Assembly: GCA_017481225.1 (NCBI GenBank)
Contig: JAFUPM010000039.1
Location: 1 to 39,709 of the forward strand
Reading direction: 5' to 3'
DNA length: 39,709 nt
DNA from: Clostridia bacterium
GTDB lineage: Bacteria > Bacillota > Clostridia > Oscillospirales > CAG-272
The first letter of the stretch is position 1. Each line of letters begins with the position of its first letter. The notes below the pieces were generated by a model. The model ran no database searches. It was not told the origin of the DNA and saw only the letters and a list, made by a program, of their open reading frames with translations. The translations under genes were made by a program, and so were the position numbers. This document shows, one piece after another, positions 24,564-34,041 of the stretch.

Positions 24564-25634
24564 ATGAAAATTCTACATACTGCGGATATGCATCTCGGCT
24601 CACCCCTTAACTCCAAGCTTTCGGGTGCAAAGGTGCGCGAGAGGAGCCGAGAGCTGACGGATACCTTCCGAAAAATTGTCAATTTCGCGACACGGGAGGG
24701 GGCTTCTGCTATAATTATTGCCGGTGACCTTTTCGATTGCGAGAGGGTTTCGGCGAAGATATACGACGAGGTAACCGGAATAATCGAAGGCTCAAAAATC
24801 AACTTTTTCTACCTGCCCGGCAACCACGAGGGTGACTCCTTCGTAGGCTCGGGGAGGACCTTGCCGAAGAACCTTTATACCTTCGGCGAGGAGTGGACCT
24901 ACTTTGAGCTTGAGGACACGGTTATCGGCGGAAGGAGCTTATGCTCCCCCGACCTTTTCAGCACCTACAGAGCGCACCCCGAGAAGAAAAATATTGCGGT
25001 GCTTCACGGAGAGCTGAGAGACAGAAGCGCCTCCCCTGCTACCGTGGGGCTTAAGGACGCTCGGGGCGTGGGACTTGATTACCTTGCCCTTGGTCATTAC
25101 CACGGCTACAGATGCGAGAGGATTGACGAGAGAGGGGTTGCCGTCTATTGCGGTGCGCCCGAGTGTCGCGGATTTGACGAGTGCGGCGAGCATGGCTACG
25201 TTGTAATAGATACCGAGGGAGACGGGGTAACACACCGATTCGTACCCTCGGCTGTAAGAGAACTGCACATTGTTGAGCTTGACGTTACGGGCGCCCTTTC
25301 ACAGCGGGAAATTGAAGATGGAGCCGAGGGGCAGCTTTCGGGTATTTCCGCAAAGGATATGGTAAGGCTCCGACTTTCGGGAAAGCGGAAAATCGACCTA
25401 AATTGCGACACGGATAGCCTCTATCGCCGTTTTTGCCACAATTTCTACTATTTTGAAGTAAAGGATTCCACGGGTCTTGAGATACGCGCCGAGGACTACG
25501 CCCACGACAAATCCCTGAAGGGTGAGTTCCTCCGATGCGTGCTTTCCGACGAGTCACTCACCAAAGAGGAACGGGACAGAATTATCACCTGCGGTCTCTA
25601 TGCACTTGCGGGCGAGGCTCTTTACGACAAGTGA
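24564..25634 (+). CDS. SbcD/YhaO-like metallophosphoesterase
   Basis: A 356-residue DNA-repair-type calcineurin-like phosphoesterase. Metal-binding motifs are HTADMHLGS (Asp8, His10), AGDLFD (Asp55), LPGNHEG (Asn87, His88), VLHGEL and LALGHYHGYR. It corresponds to YhaO, the Mre11/SbcD-like nuclease subunit in Firmicutes. It is followed 8 nt later by a YhaN-like SMC/Rad50-type ATPase, so the two form a nuclease-ATPase complex acting on DNA ends. The ATG at 24564 has GAGGAG about 8 nt upstream. A third partner of Bacillus (YhaM) is not present here. Confidence 0.9.
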   Translation: MKILHTADMHLGSPLNSKLSGAKVRERSRELTDTFRKIVNFATREGASAIIIAGDLFDCERVSAKIYDEVTGIIEGSKINFFYLPGNHEGDSFVGSGRTLPKNLYTFGEEWTYFELEDTVIGGRSLCSPDLFSTYRAHPEKKNIAVLHGELRDRSASPATVGLKDARGVGLDYLALGHYHGYRCERIDERGVAVYCGAPECRGFDECGEHGYVVIDTEGDGVTHRFVPSAVRELHIVELDVTGALSQREIEDGAEGQLSGISAKDMVRLRLSGKRKIDLNCDTDSLYRRFCHNFYYFEVKDSTGLEIRAEDYAHDKSLKGEFLRCVLSDESLTKEERDRIITCGLYALAGEALYDK

Positions 25635-25642
25635 GGTGAAAA

Positions 25643-28045
25643 ATGAAGCTTTTAGAATGTTATATAGAAAATTTCGGTAAGCTTTCGGATAAAACCGTAA
25701 AATTTACCGACGGGCTAAACGCCTTTATCGGTGATAACGGCGAGGGAAAAACCACGCTGACAATGTTCATCAAGGCGATGCTTTACGGCATCGGTGACAC
25801 CAAGAAGGCGAGCCTTGACGAAAACGACAGAAAGCACTATTTACCCTGGGACGGCTCAAGGGCGGGCGGCTCCCTCACCTTCTCTGTGGGCAAGGGAATT
25901 TACAGAATTGAGAGAACCTTTGGAAAGAAAGCAGCAGACGACACCTTCAAGGTCTACGACGAGAAGCTGGGGCGCGAGACAAACGGCTTTGGCGAGGGTG
26001 TGGGTGTTCAGCTTTTCGGCATTGACGTCAAGGGATTTGAGCGAACTGTATTTTTATCCGAGAGAAATCTGACCCCCGAGAGCGACCACACGTCTATCAC
26101 AGAAAAGCTCTCTCAGCTGGTCGGTACCGACGGTAACGTAGGAATTATAGACGAGGCATTAGAGCTGCTTGACGAGCAGAGGAAATTCTACAAGAAAAAG
26201 GGCGGCGCAGGTCAAATAGCCGATACCCGTGTCGAATTATCCCGTATTGATGCTAAGCTCAGAGAGGCGGAAGCCGCCGAGGTAAGGCTGTCGGAAAACA
26301 GAGAAAAATACGAAAGGGCTTTCACGGAGTGCGATAAGCTTTCCGCGAAGAAGAGCGAGCTCGCCAAGCGGAGAGAGGCACTGAAGCTTCAAGGAGTTAA
26401 GGCGGGATACACCGAGCGAGTTGAGGCTATGCGTGCGGAGCTTGATACGGCTGTTAAACGCAAGTGGGAGCTTGTAAGCTTTTTTGCCGAGGGAGTACCC
26501 AGCTTTGACGAATTGGATAACGTTAAGGACAAGCTCCGTGAATCAAAGGGACTATTCTCTCGGGCAGGAGAAAGCGCAGCTGACGCGGAATACAAAGGGC
26601 TTTCGGAATATTTCTCCACCCGTATAACGGACGAAGAGGTAGAAGAAGCCAGAGGCGAGCTGCTCTTAGCCGAGGCTGCTCAAAGGAGAGTTCCCTCCTC
26701 CGACGAGGAACGGGCGAGGCGAGCTTTCTCCCATAGCATGCCGAAGGTGGAGGATATTGAAAGGCTCAGGGAGCTTACGGAAAAGAAAATCAAGAAGGGG
26801 GCGGGATTGCCTTTTATTATCCTCGGTATTCTCGTCGCTCTCATAGGCTGCGTACTTGGCTTTATGCTGTCAGGGACAGCGTATCTTCTGTGCGCTGTGG
26901 GCGCGGCTTTGGTTATAGGCGGTATAGCCGCCCTCGGCTCACGTGCCGCAAAAACAAAAAAGGCGGAGCTTGAAATTCGAAAGACCCTCTCGAAGGTCGG
27001 CGCGTCGGAGCTTTATCTGAGAATGCCTCCGAGAGAGGCGGCAGAGGAGCTTGTGCATCTTTACGGGCTGCTGAAGGGTACTTATAACCCCGAAAAATTA
27101 CTCCTGTTTTTAGACAAATTTGACGCACGGGGGTGTACTAACCCCATTTCCTACACCAGGGAGCTGCTCGTAAAATACGAGAGATACAAATACCTTCGCG
27201 CAGGTCGGGAATTCAGAGATGAGGCGCGTCGGGGTGAGCTTGCGCGGGCCGAAGAGCTTCGGGGCGAGGTTGAGCTTTTCCTAAAAAAATATAAGACTTC
27301 AAGCGACGACCCCATAGGCGAAATAAGAGACAAGCTCGTGGAGTACTCCTCTCTTACCGACGCTATACGCTCAAAGCGGCAGGACATAGCTTCCCTCTCG
27401 GCTTATGACACTCCGTCACCCGAAAGTGTTTCTCGGGATACGGAGGAGGGCTTGCGTGCGGAGCAGGCGGAGCTTGACGCGGCTTTCAACTCATACAGGC
27501 GCGAGATGGCGGAGCTTGAGGTGCAGATTTCCTCGGACAGCGAATGTGTCGAAGAGCGGGACGAGCTGCTCTCAGAGAAGGCAAGGCTTACCGACACCGT
27601 CACGGAGTATGAGGAGAACTTCAAGACTATACAAAAGACCTCGGAATACCTGAAGAGGGCAAGCGAGAATATCACCTCGAAATATCTTGGAAAAACCAAA
27701 GAGGGCTTTCTTAAATATTCCTCGCTTATATGCAAAGAGGCGGGCGAGTTTGATATGGATACAGCCTTCGCCGTTTCCAAGCGCGAGGGCGCGCACTCTC
27801 ATTCAACCGAAAGCTACAGCCGCGGTATGAGGGATATGTACAGGCTTGCGGCAAGGCTTGCGCTTATCGATTCTCTCTATGAATCCGAGACACCCTTCGT
27901 AATCCTCGACGACCCCTTCGCCTCCTTCGACGACGGCAAGGTTAAGTCGGCGCTTATGCTTGTTGAGAGGCTTGCCCGTGATAAGCAGATACTTTATTTC
28001 ACCTGCTCACGCTCAAGAGCTCTTGACAAATCGAAAAAAATCTAG
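25643..28045 (+). CDS. YhaN/SbcC-like AAA ATPase
   Basis: An 800-residue Rad50/SbcC-type ATPase. Walker A is GDNGEGKTT (residues 30-38), Walker B is TPFVILDDPFASFDD near the C-terminus, and an ABC-signature-like SYSRGMRDMYRLAARLAL precedes it. Long coiled coils lie on both sides of a central hydrophobic stretch with two predicted membrane helices (about residues 390-435, LPFIILGILVALIGCVLGF). That is a known feature of YhaN-type proteins and suggests membrane association. It partners the YhaO-like phosphoesterase. The -35 box of the rnpB promoter lies within its last codons. Confidence 0.9.
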   Translation: MKLLECYIENFGKLSDKTVKFTDGLNAFIGDNGEGKTTLTMFIKAMLYGIGDTKKASLDENDRKHYLPWDGSRAGGSLTFSVGKGIYRIERTFGKKAADDTFKVYDEKLGRETNGFGEGVGVQLFGIDVKGFERTVFLSERNLTPESDHTSITEKLSQLVGTDGNVGIIDEALELLDEQRKFYKKKGGAGQIADTRVELSRIDAKLREAEAAEVRLSENREKYERAFTECDKLSAKKSELAKRREALKLQGVKAGYTERVEAMRAELDTAVKRKWELVSFFAEGVPSFDELDNVKDKLRESKGLFSRAGESAADAEYKGLSEYFSTRITDEEVEEARGELLLAEAAQRRVPSSDEERARRAFSHSMPKVEDIERLRELTEKKIKKGAGLPFIILGILVALIGCVLGFMLSGTAYLLCAVGAALVIGGIAALGSRAAKTKKAELEIRKTLSKVGASELYLRMPPREAAEELVHLYGLLKGTYNPEKLLLFLDKFDARGCTNPISYTRELLVKYERYKYLRAGREFRDEARRGELARAEELRGEVELFLKKYKTSSDDPIGEIRDKLVEYSSLTDAIRSKRQDIASLSAYDTPSPESVSRDTEEGLRAEQAELDAAFNSYRREMAELEVQISSDSECVEERDELLSEKARLTDTVTEYEENFKTIQKTSEYLKRASENITSKYLGKTKEGFLKYSSLICKEAGEFDMDTAFAVSKREGAHSHSTESYSRGMRDMYRLAARLALIDSLYESETPFVILDDPFASFDDGKVKSALMLVERLARDKQILYFTCSRSRALDKSKKI

Positions 28046-28051
28046 TACAAT
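28023..28051 (+). promoter_or_regulatory. Consensus promoter of rnpB, overlapping the YhaN stop
   Basis: A perfect TTGACA (28023-28028) and TACAAT (28046-28051) have a 17-bp spacer. The -35 lies within the last YhaN codons and the -10 starts directly after the TAG stop, about 10 nt before the RNA's 5' end. Confidence 0.9.
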
Positions 28052-28059
28052 ATATGAGA

Positions 28060-28553
28060 AAATGACCGAGTGGGGCAATCGCGCCGTATGTTGCCGAAAG
28101 GTATTATGGTGAGGAAAGTCCGGGCATCACAGGGCAGGATAACGGATAACGTCCGCCCGGGGCGACCCGCGGGAAAGTGCAACAGAAATAAACCGCCTTG
28201 GTTGTTATAATCGTTCTCGGAGACGTGAGCTTTTCTCCGTCGGGCGCAGTATACCTGTGTCAAGGCAAAAAGTCGCGGCTGAAGCTCGGAGAGCTTGTCC
28301 GCGAGCGATTATAGCAATCAAGGTAAGGATGGAAAGGCGAGGTAAGAGCTCACCCACTTCTATGGCAACATAGATTTGCTGTAAACCCTATCCGATGCAA
28401 CACCTTGATTTTTCGGTAGCGATACCGACGGACTGCCCGTCCGCTTCATGGTGGCAGAGCCGTAAGGCTTAAGCCTTGGGGTAACTCAAGGCGAAGATAG
28501 ATGATTGCTGCGCGCAAGCGTACAGAACCCGGCTTACAAGCTCGGTCATTTTC
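28060..28553 (+). ncRNA. rnpB: RNase P RNA, bacterial type A
   Basis: The catalytic RNA of ribonuclease P, which matures tRNA 5' ends. Conserved pieces in order are the P1 strand GACCGAG near 28064, GAGGAAAGTCCGGGC at about 28112, AAAGTGCAACAGAAATAA with ACCGCC near 28195, and GGTAAGGATGGAAAGGCG near 28322. Then come GGTAAGAGCTCACCC, TTCATGGTGGCAGAGCC, the universal ACAGAACCCGGCTTACA and the closing P1 strand CTCGGTC at 28541-28547. The layout matches the ancestral type A seen in Clostridia, not the Bacillus type B. The ends are estimated from P1 pairing. Confidence 0.97.
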
Positions 28554-28590
28554 AAAATATAAAATTTCCGCTTTTAGGAGCTAATAAAAG

Positions 28591-28699
28591 ACAGAGGTAC
28601 CTAAGATATAATCCCCCGTGAGCATACACTTGAAGGACGAAAAGCTTTCAAGACTGCTTTTGGGGGGTATTTCATTTTGGTGCCTCGGTTTTTCTTTTT
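28591..28699 (+). ncRNA. Rod-like structured RNA / terminator after rnpB
   Basis: A long imperfect hairpin follows rnpB by about 40 nt. The outer stem GAGGTACC (28594-28601) pairs with GGTGCCTC (28679-28686) with one G-U, followed by TTTTTCTTTTT. Nested inside are AATCCCCC with GGGGGGTATT, AGCA with TGCT, and CTTGAA with TTCAAG, separated by internal loops. As a whole it can act as an intrinsic terminator. The multi-bulged rod is more elaborate than needed for that, so a small RNA cannot be excluded. No own promoter was found. Confidence 0.55.
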
Positions 28700-28804
28700 A
28701 GGCGTGGGAGTTTAGATGCTTTTGTAAATAGTTTGAGGCGGTAGTGCGCGATTTTTGATTTTTTAGAAAATATTTGACTTGGGCTTTTGTTCATTATTAT
28801 TTAA

Positions 28805-28833
28805 TTGACTTTTGGTGCTGTGACGTGTATAAT
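28805..28833 (+). promoter_or_regulatory. Promoter of the LRR lipoprotein gene
   Basis: TTGACT (28805-28810) and TATAAT (28828-28833) have a 17-bp spacer, 48 nt upstream of the ATG at 28881. Confidence 0.85.
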
Positions 28834-28880
28834 AGAGGTAGAAGTTATTTTGAACGTTTTTTCCTATTTGAGGACGGTTT

Positions 28881-31022
28881 ATGAAGAAATTTTTATCTGT
28901 TTTGCTTTGTTTTTTGATGCTCTGCTCTGCTCTTTCGCTGACTGCTTGTAACTTTACGGTAACAAGACCCGGCAGCGGTAGCGGCTCGGGCAGCCAGGGC
29001 GGTGATAATACCGAACCCCCTACGGGTGGTGGCTCGGGTGACGGCTCGGGCGGTGACAATACCGGCTCGGGCGAGGGCGGTGGCAACACCGACTCGGGCT
29101 CGGGCGAGGGCGGTAGCAACACCGGCTCGGGCTCGGGCGAGGGCGGTGACAATACCGGCTCGGGCGACGGCTCGGGCGGTGAGACTGCTGAGGACAAGGT
29201 GCTAAAGATTTACGAGCTGTACGTTCTCTATACCGAGAGAGGCGGCGAGGAGCCGCTGGACTACGAGATGTGGCTATGGTCTATTACGGGCAGTGAGAGC
29301 GCGGAGGGGCTTGTTCCCTACGTTGGCGAAAACGGCAACTTTTGGCTTGGCGGCGCAGATACTCTCATTGAGGCGGAGCGCGACGTTATTGCATCGGTTG
29401 AGCTTACCTCAAGCGAAGGCGGCGCCGTTACCTATCACGTAATATACACCGACGGCAAGGAAGTTCCCGTAGTTATCACTAACGGATATGAGGGCGCTGA
29501 GCTTGGAGAGCTGCGTGTGTGTGGAATTGACGGGCTGGCAATTGAACTAAAGAGCGGAAATGCCGTGGAGCTTGGAAGCTTCTGCGGTGCTGAAAGCACC
29601 GTATTTTCCGATGCTTCGGGCTACGTTTTCTATAAAGGCGGCGAAAGCTGTTACCTCGTGGGTTATCTTGGCGAGCAGACGGAGCTTAGTCTGCCCGACA
29701 GCTGCGACGGACGCGGCTACGAGATACTCGGCGGTGCGTTTAATCAGAATAAAGCCTTAGTGGCAGTAAATATTCTCGTGGGTGTCACGGCTATCGGAGA
29801 CGAGGCGTTCGCAGGCTGCTCGAAGCTTTCGAGTGTGAGCATACCTTACGGCGTTCTGAGCATCGGTTACAGAACCTTCGCTAACTGCACGTCTCTTGTA
29901 AGCGTGAGTATTTCGGAGAGTGTTAAGAGTATCGGCTCCAACGCATTTTCAAGATGCACAAGTCTTGAAGGTATTGTGATACCCGAGGGCGTTGAGGTTA
30001 TCGGCGAGAGAGCCTTCGCTTATTGCTCGCTGCTTAAGAGCGTAAGCATGCCCGAGAGCTTAAGGACCATAGAGCCTTACGCCTTCTGCTACTGCAAGGG
30101 GCTTGAGAGAATTACCGTAAGTGACGGTGTAGTGAGCCTTGGCAGTGCGGCATTCAGATATTGCTCGGGTCTTCAGGAGGCTACTGTCGGCGGAGGCGTC
30201 GTAAGCTTCGGCGAGGAGGTGTTCTCCGACTGCACCTCTCTGTCTAAGGTTACTATAAAACAGGGCGCCACTGCTATCGGCAATCTTGCATTCTCTCTTT
30301 GCTCAAGGCTTACCGAGGTGTCTATTCCCGACAGCGTGACGAGTATCGGTTACTCCGCCTTTGCAAACTGCTCATCTCTTAAAACAATAAATATTCCCGA
30401 AAGCGTTAAGAGTATAGGATATGCGGCGTTCTCAAGATGCTCCGTTTTGAGACGGGTGGTTATTCCCTCGGGTGTGGAGAGTATAGGCGAGAGAACCTTC
30501 ATTTACTGCGAGGGCTTAACAAGGGTGGTGCTTCCAGACACTCTGAAGAGCATAGGCGATTACGCCTTCTACGAGTGTACCGCCCTCAAAAGCATTTCGC
30601 TTCCCGACAGCGTGACGAGCGTTGGACTTTCCTGCTTCTCCCGTTGCTATAAGCTCGAGGAGGCAAAGCTTAGCGAGAATATGACCTCAGTGGGAAGCTA
30701 CTGCTTTGAAAACTGCGTGTCTCTCACGAGCATCAGTATACCGAACTCGGTTGAGGATATCGGTTATTCCGCATTTGCAGGCTGCGTGATGCTGGAGACC
30801 GTAAGTCTTGGCAGCGGCGTAAAATGCATAACCGAGCTTGCCTTCGGTGGCTGCGAGGCTCTTGTGAGCGTGTCCTTTGCGGATAAGGAGGGCTGGCGCT
30901 ACGCGACGACGGCAGAGGGAGCAAACGGTATTGAGGTTTCTCCCGAGGTTCTTATGGACGGCGGCGAGAGCGCAGCGTATATTAAAGCCTTCGGCGAATA
31001 CTATTTTATTAAAAGCGAATAG
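28881..31022 (+). CDS. BspA-type leucine-rich-repeat (LRR_5) surface lipoprotein
   Basis: A 713-residue lipoprotein with signal peptide and lipobox (LSLTAC, Cys23). It has a Gly/Ser/Asp-rich linker to about residue 100 (repeats of GSGEGG and similar) and a mixed domain to about 300. About 16 LRR_5 units of 23 residues follow, with consensus AFxxCxxLxxVxIPxxVxSIG. A Cys sits at position 5 of nearly every unit. BspA-like repeats mediate binding to host or microbial surface proteins in many gut and oral bacteria. It has its own promoter and terminator, so it is monocistronic. Binding partner unknown. Confidence 0.93.
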   Translation: MKKFLSVLLCFLMLCSALSLTACNFTVTRPGSGSGSGSQGGDNTEPPTGGGSGDGSGGDNTGSGEGGGNTDSGSGEGGSNTGSGSGEGGDNTGSGDGSGGETAEDKVLKIYELYVLYTERGGEEPLDYEMWLWSITGSESAEGLVPYVGENGNFWLGGADTLIEAERDVIASVELTSSEGGAVTYHVIYTDGKEVPVVITNGYEGAELGELRVCGIDGLAIELKSGNAVELGSFCGAESTVFSDASGYVFYKGGESCYLVGYLGEQTELSLPDSCDGRGYEILGGAFNQNKALVAVNILVGVTAIGDEAFAGCSKLSSVSIPYGVLSIGYRTFANCTSLVSVSISESVKSIGSNAFSRCTSLEGIVIPEGVEVIGERAFAYCSLLKSVSMPESLRTIEPYAFCYCKGLERITVSDGVVSLGSAAFRYCSGLQEATVGGGVVSFGEEVFSDCTSLSKVTIKQGATAIGNLAFSLCSRLTEVSIPDSVTSIGYSAFANCSSLKTINIPESVKSIGYAAFSRCSVLRRVVIPSGVESIGERTFIYCEGLTRVVLPDTLKSIGDYAFYECTALKSISLPDSVTSVGLSCFSRCYKLEEAKLSENMTSVGSYCFENCVSLTSISIPNSVEDIGYSAFAGCVMLETVSLGSGVKCITELAFGGCEALVSVSFADKEGWRYATTAEGANGIEVSPEVLMDGGESAAYIKAFGEYYFIKSE

Positions 31023-31050
31023 TTAAGGGACGCCCTGACGGGCTAAAGAT

Positions 31051-31086
31051 AGCGGAGCCTTCACCTCGGTGGGGGCTTCGCTTTTT
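31051..31086 (+). terminator. Terminator of the LRR lipoprotein gene
   Basis: The stem AGCGGAGCC (31051-31059) pairs with GGCTTCGCT (31074-31082), with one G-T, and is followed by TTTTT. It lies about 30 nt after the stop codon. Confidence 0.88.
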
Positions 31087-31179
31087 GCTTTTTGGAGCCA
31101 ATAATGGCGGTTTTTTCATTTTTTCATATACTCACCTTTGACGGAATGTTTTATTTTTGTTAAATTTGCGCCGACAGAC

Positions 31180-31208
31180 TTGACTCACAGGCGCGCAAAC
31201 ATTATAAT
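31180..31208 (+). promoter_or_regulatory. Promoter of murD
   Basis: TTGACT (31180-31185) and TATAAT (31203-31208) have a 17-bp spacer, immediately upstream of a short leader with AAGGTGG before the ATG at 31224. murD therefore starts its own transcript. Confidence 0.85.
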
Positions 31209-31223
31209 ATAAGGTGGATTAAT

Positions 31224-32579
31224 ATGAACTGTGGAGAGCTTCTGCCGAAATGGGTGAAAAGGATAGGCATCGTGGGAGTTGGAAGGTCCAATCTCTCGCT
31301 TCTGAAAATGCTTCCAAGGGATACACTTTACGTTATACGCTCCGACAACGCGGTAAAGAGAAGCCTTCTCCCAAAATGGCTGAGGGTCGAAGGGATTTAC
31401 GAGGGTGAGCGTGCGCTTGCGGATATTACCGAGGACGCTCTTATTCTCTCGCCTTCGGTGCGTCGGGACAGACCCGAGCTTGCTTCCGCTATGGCGCGAG
31501 GGGTTATTGTGACCTCGGACTCGGAGCTGTTCTTCGAGAGAGTGGCGGCACCCGTGCTGGCGGTAAGCGGCTCGTCGGGCAAAAGCACTACGGCAACCCT
31601 TGCCTACGAAATGCTTGGCGGTGAGGCGGCGGGAGCTGTACTTTCGGGTAACGTAGGACGGCCTATGGTTGAAACGTTATCAAAGGACGGGCGGATATAC
31701 GTGTGCGAGCTATCGAGCTTTATGCTCTCCTACCACAAGGCAACCCTTAGGCGTTCGGTCCTTACGGGAATAACCGAAAACCACCTGGATTGGCACAGGG
31801 ACTTCGAGGAGTACTGTCGGACGAAGCTTTCGCTTTTCGCGCTTTCAAGAGAATGTGTAGCCAACGTTGACGACCCCATACTCGGTGAGTACGGACGAAA
31901 TAGAGAGCTTTTCTCTGCTGTGTCAATAAAGGACAGCTTAGGTGAGCTTGCAGCGCGGCAACGGGCAGATATATATATGACGCTTGACCGTGGGTGGCTG
32001 TGCCGAAACGGCGAAAGGCTCCTTCACGTAACGGAATTAAAAAGGCAGGAGAGCTACAATATTACGAATGCGCTTTGCGCTCTCGCCTTGACGGACGGCT
32101 TATGCGATAGAGACGAGGCACTTTCTGCTCTTCGGAGCTTCGGGGGACTTGAGCATCGCTGCGAGGTAGTCCACGAGGCGAGTGGCATAAGATATATAAA
32201 TTCCTCTATTGACACAACGCCCGAAAGGTGCGCTGTGACCTTATCCTCTATAGAGGGGAGAGGGGTTCTGCTTCTCGGAGGGCGCGGAAAAGGGCTCTCC
32301 TACGAGTGTTTAGTGGGGGGCGTGTCGCGTTTTGCGCGGATTGTAGTCGCTTTCGGTGAGGAGCGCGAGAATATATATAAGGCTTTCTGCGGTAGTGTTA
32401 CCGTAGAGGTGCGCGAGAAGTTTTGCGATGCCGTCGCGTGCGCTTGCGCTATGGCTCGCTCGGGCGAGTCGGTTGTGCTTTCCCCTGCAAATACAAGCTA
32501 CGACGAGTTTTCAAGCTTTGAGGAGCGAGGGGCGATGTTTTGCGAGCTTGTGCGCGAATACGCAGAGGAGAAATCTTGA
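31224..32579 (+). CDS. murD: UDP-N-acetylmuramoyl-L-alanine--D-glutamate ligase
   Basis: A 451-residue cytosolic Mur ligase that adds D-glutamate to UDP-MurNAc-L-Ala in peptidoglycan synthesis. The ATP loop is VSGSSGKSTTATL (Lys120). GITENHLDWH carries Asn186, His187, Asp189 and His191, and Lys201 sits at the carbamylated-lysine position. LLLGGRGKGLSYE and LSPANTSYDEFSSFEERG are MurD-type C-terminal motifs. Length is normal. It is unusual in standing outside a dcw cell-division cluster, with its own promoter. The last codons and stop are the source of a degenerate reiterated tail that fills the following intergenic region. Confidence 0.93.
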   Translation: MNCGELLPKWVKRIGIVGVGRSNLSLLKMLPRDTLYVIRSDNAVKRSLLPKWLRVEGIYEGERALADITEDALILSPSVRRDRPELASAMARGVIVTSDSELFFERVAAPVLAVSGSSGKSTTATLAYEMLGGEAAGAVLSGNVGRPMVETLSKDGRIYVCELSSFMLSYHKATLRRSVLTGITENHLDWHRDFEEYCRTKLSLFALSRECVANVDDPILGEYGRNRELFSAVSIKDSLGELAARQRADIYMTLDRGWLCRNGERLLHVTELKRQESYNITNALCALALTDGLCDRDEALSALRSFGGLEHRCEVVHEASGIRYINSSIDTTPERCAVTLSSIEGRGVLLLGGRGKGLSYECLVGGVSRFARIVVAFGEERENIYKAFCGSVTVEVREKFCDAVACACAMARSGESVVLSPANTSYDEFSSFEERGAMFCELVREYAEEKS

Positions 32580-32870
32580 CGGGTTAGCTGACCTTAGCTT
32601 TTAGGCGTGCGGTATGGCGCGGCGGGTTTTCATAATGTTTGCGCGACGTAAGCAGAGGAAAGCGACTGACGGGTTAGACGCCCTTGGGCTTCAGGTGTGC
32701 AAAAGTCGGACAAAAAGCTTTCGGCTTAGCCCTTGGTGGGCTTCCACTTACACACGCAGAAAAGAATGGCTGACGGGTTAGCTGACCTTAGCTTGTTAGG
32801 CGTGCGGTATGGCGCGGCGGGCTTACATAATATTTTGCGAGCTTGTGCGCGTGTGCGGCGGAAAATAAAG
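32538..32870. repeat. Degenerate reiterated copies of the murD 3' end
   Basis: The murD end TTTTGCGAGCTTGTGCGCG recurs at about 32833. The post-stop sequence TGACGGGTTAGCTGACCTTA (32577) recurs at 32771 with a long following match (TTAGGCGTGCGGTATGGCGC). A diverged middle copy starts TGACGGGTTAGACGCCCTTG near 32672. Roughly three and a half units of about 80-115 bp are present, each with the TGA stop. No gene lies here. Confidence 0.85.
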
Positions 32871-32916
32871 AAAAATGACGGCAAAGCCGTCCTCATAAAT
32901 AGAAAGGATAGGTAAA

Positions 32917-34041
32917 ATGAAAAGGATAATTGCAGCTCTTTTGCTTATAGTTATGAGTGCCCTTGCGCTCAGCGGCTGCCAGAAGGAGGGACCCGAGGTT
33001 CCCGAGGATATGCAGCTTGTGCTTGAAAACAAGGAGGAGGGTTATATCTTCTTCGGTCCGAAGGGCTGGATAATTGCAAACCAAGGTAAGGTTGCGGCAA
33101 CGTTTCTCTCCAATTTCAACAGAACCTCAATAACCTTCACGGGCGCGGATATGCCCACAGAGCGAGACAGCGAAGGTAAGGTTGACTTCGGGGCGTACTT
33201 TGACGCTACTATGGCTGACTTTCCTTACGCGGTAACCGGCATAAGCCGCGAGAGCGTGAACTTCGGTACTGCAGACCGCGGAGCTGACAGAGCTATGAGC
33301 TTCGTTTATTCCTACACGGCGGACGAAGACGTTTATACTACAAAGCAAATTCTTTTGACACGGGGTGAGGATTTCTTCATTTTCACTTATACGGCACCCG
33401 GCAGCTCTGACGACGAGGCGGCAGCCTACAGAACCTATCTTCCCAAGGCTAATCTGGTTATTGAGAACTTCATATTCACAGATAAAAGCGCAGTAGAAAA
33501 GGAAGAGGGGGAAATTATCACCGACTCCGACGGATACGTGCTGTCCTCCGACGCGTCGGTATGCAGCTTTGAGCTGTATCTGCCTCGTGATTATGAGCTG
33601 TACGATAAAAGCACTATTGTTTCGGCGAAAATTACAGGCGGAGCTAACATATCCCTGACCCGTGCGACGGAAACGGGGCTTGGTGTCCTTGATTATCTCC
33701 TTAACAGGCGCGCTGATATTTCCGAAATTTGCGAAAGCTTCACGGATATTAAAATCGGTGTTGCCAAGGCTGTAAACACAGAGAGCGAATACTTCGACGA
33801 TTGGGAGCTTAGTATACTTCCCGAATACGACGAGGGACTTAAATTCGGCGACCTTACCGAAAAGGGTAATATCGTCAGCTACGAATACACCTATACCCAC
33901 GGCGGAAATACCTATCACGTATACCAGGTAATCGGTGCAAATAATTTCTACGGCTACGTTTTCACCTACACCGCCCTTGAGGGTGAGTACGATGAGCATC
34001 TTGACGAGGTTGTAGGAATAATTGAGAAGGTTAAATTCTGA
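32917..34041 (+). CDS. Lipoprotein with two PsbP/DUF1795-like domains
   Basis: A 374-residue lipoprotein with signal peptide MKRIIAALLLIVMSALALSG and Cys21. Two similar alpha/beta domains (about 30-170 and 185-374) share the strand pattern of PsbP-like proteins, for example GYIFFGPKGWIIANQGKVAA in the first and SFELYLPRDYELYD in the second. YTYTHGGNTYHVYQVIGA resembles the final strands of the family. Function unknown. Its TGA overlaps the ATG of the cysteine desulfurase (TGATG), so translation is coupled, an odd pairing for an exported protein and a cytosolic enzyme. Confidence 0.75.
   Translation: MKRIIAALLLIVMSALALSGCQKEGPEVPEDMQLVLENKEEGYIFFGPKGWIIANQGKVAATFLSNFNRTSITFTGADMPTERDSEGKVDFGAYFDATMADFPYAVTGISRESVNFGTADRGADRAMSFVYSYTADEDVYTTKQILLTRGEDFFIFTYTAPGSSDDEAAAYRTYLPKANLVIENFIFTDKSAVEKEEGEIITDSDGYVLSSDASVCSFELYLPRDYELYDKSTIVSAKITGGANISLTRATETGLGVLDYLLNRRADISEICESFTDIKIGVAKAVNTESEYFDDWELSILPEYDEGLKFGDLTEKGNIVSYEYTYTHGGNTYHVYQVIGANNFYGYVFTYTALEGEYDEHLDEVVGIIEKVKF

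Noticed and set aside
28591..28699. 6S RNA or SRP RNA after rnpB
   Set aside because: The rod is too short for 6S RNA and lacks its central bubble arrangement, and the SRP loop motif is absent.
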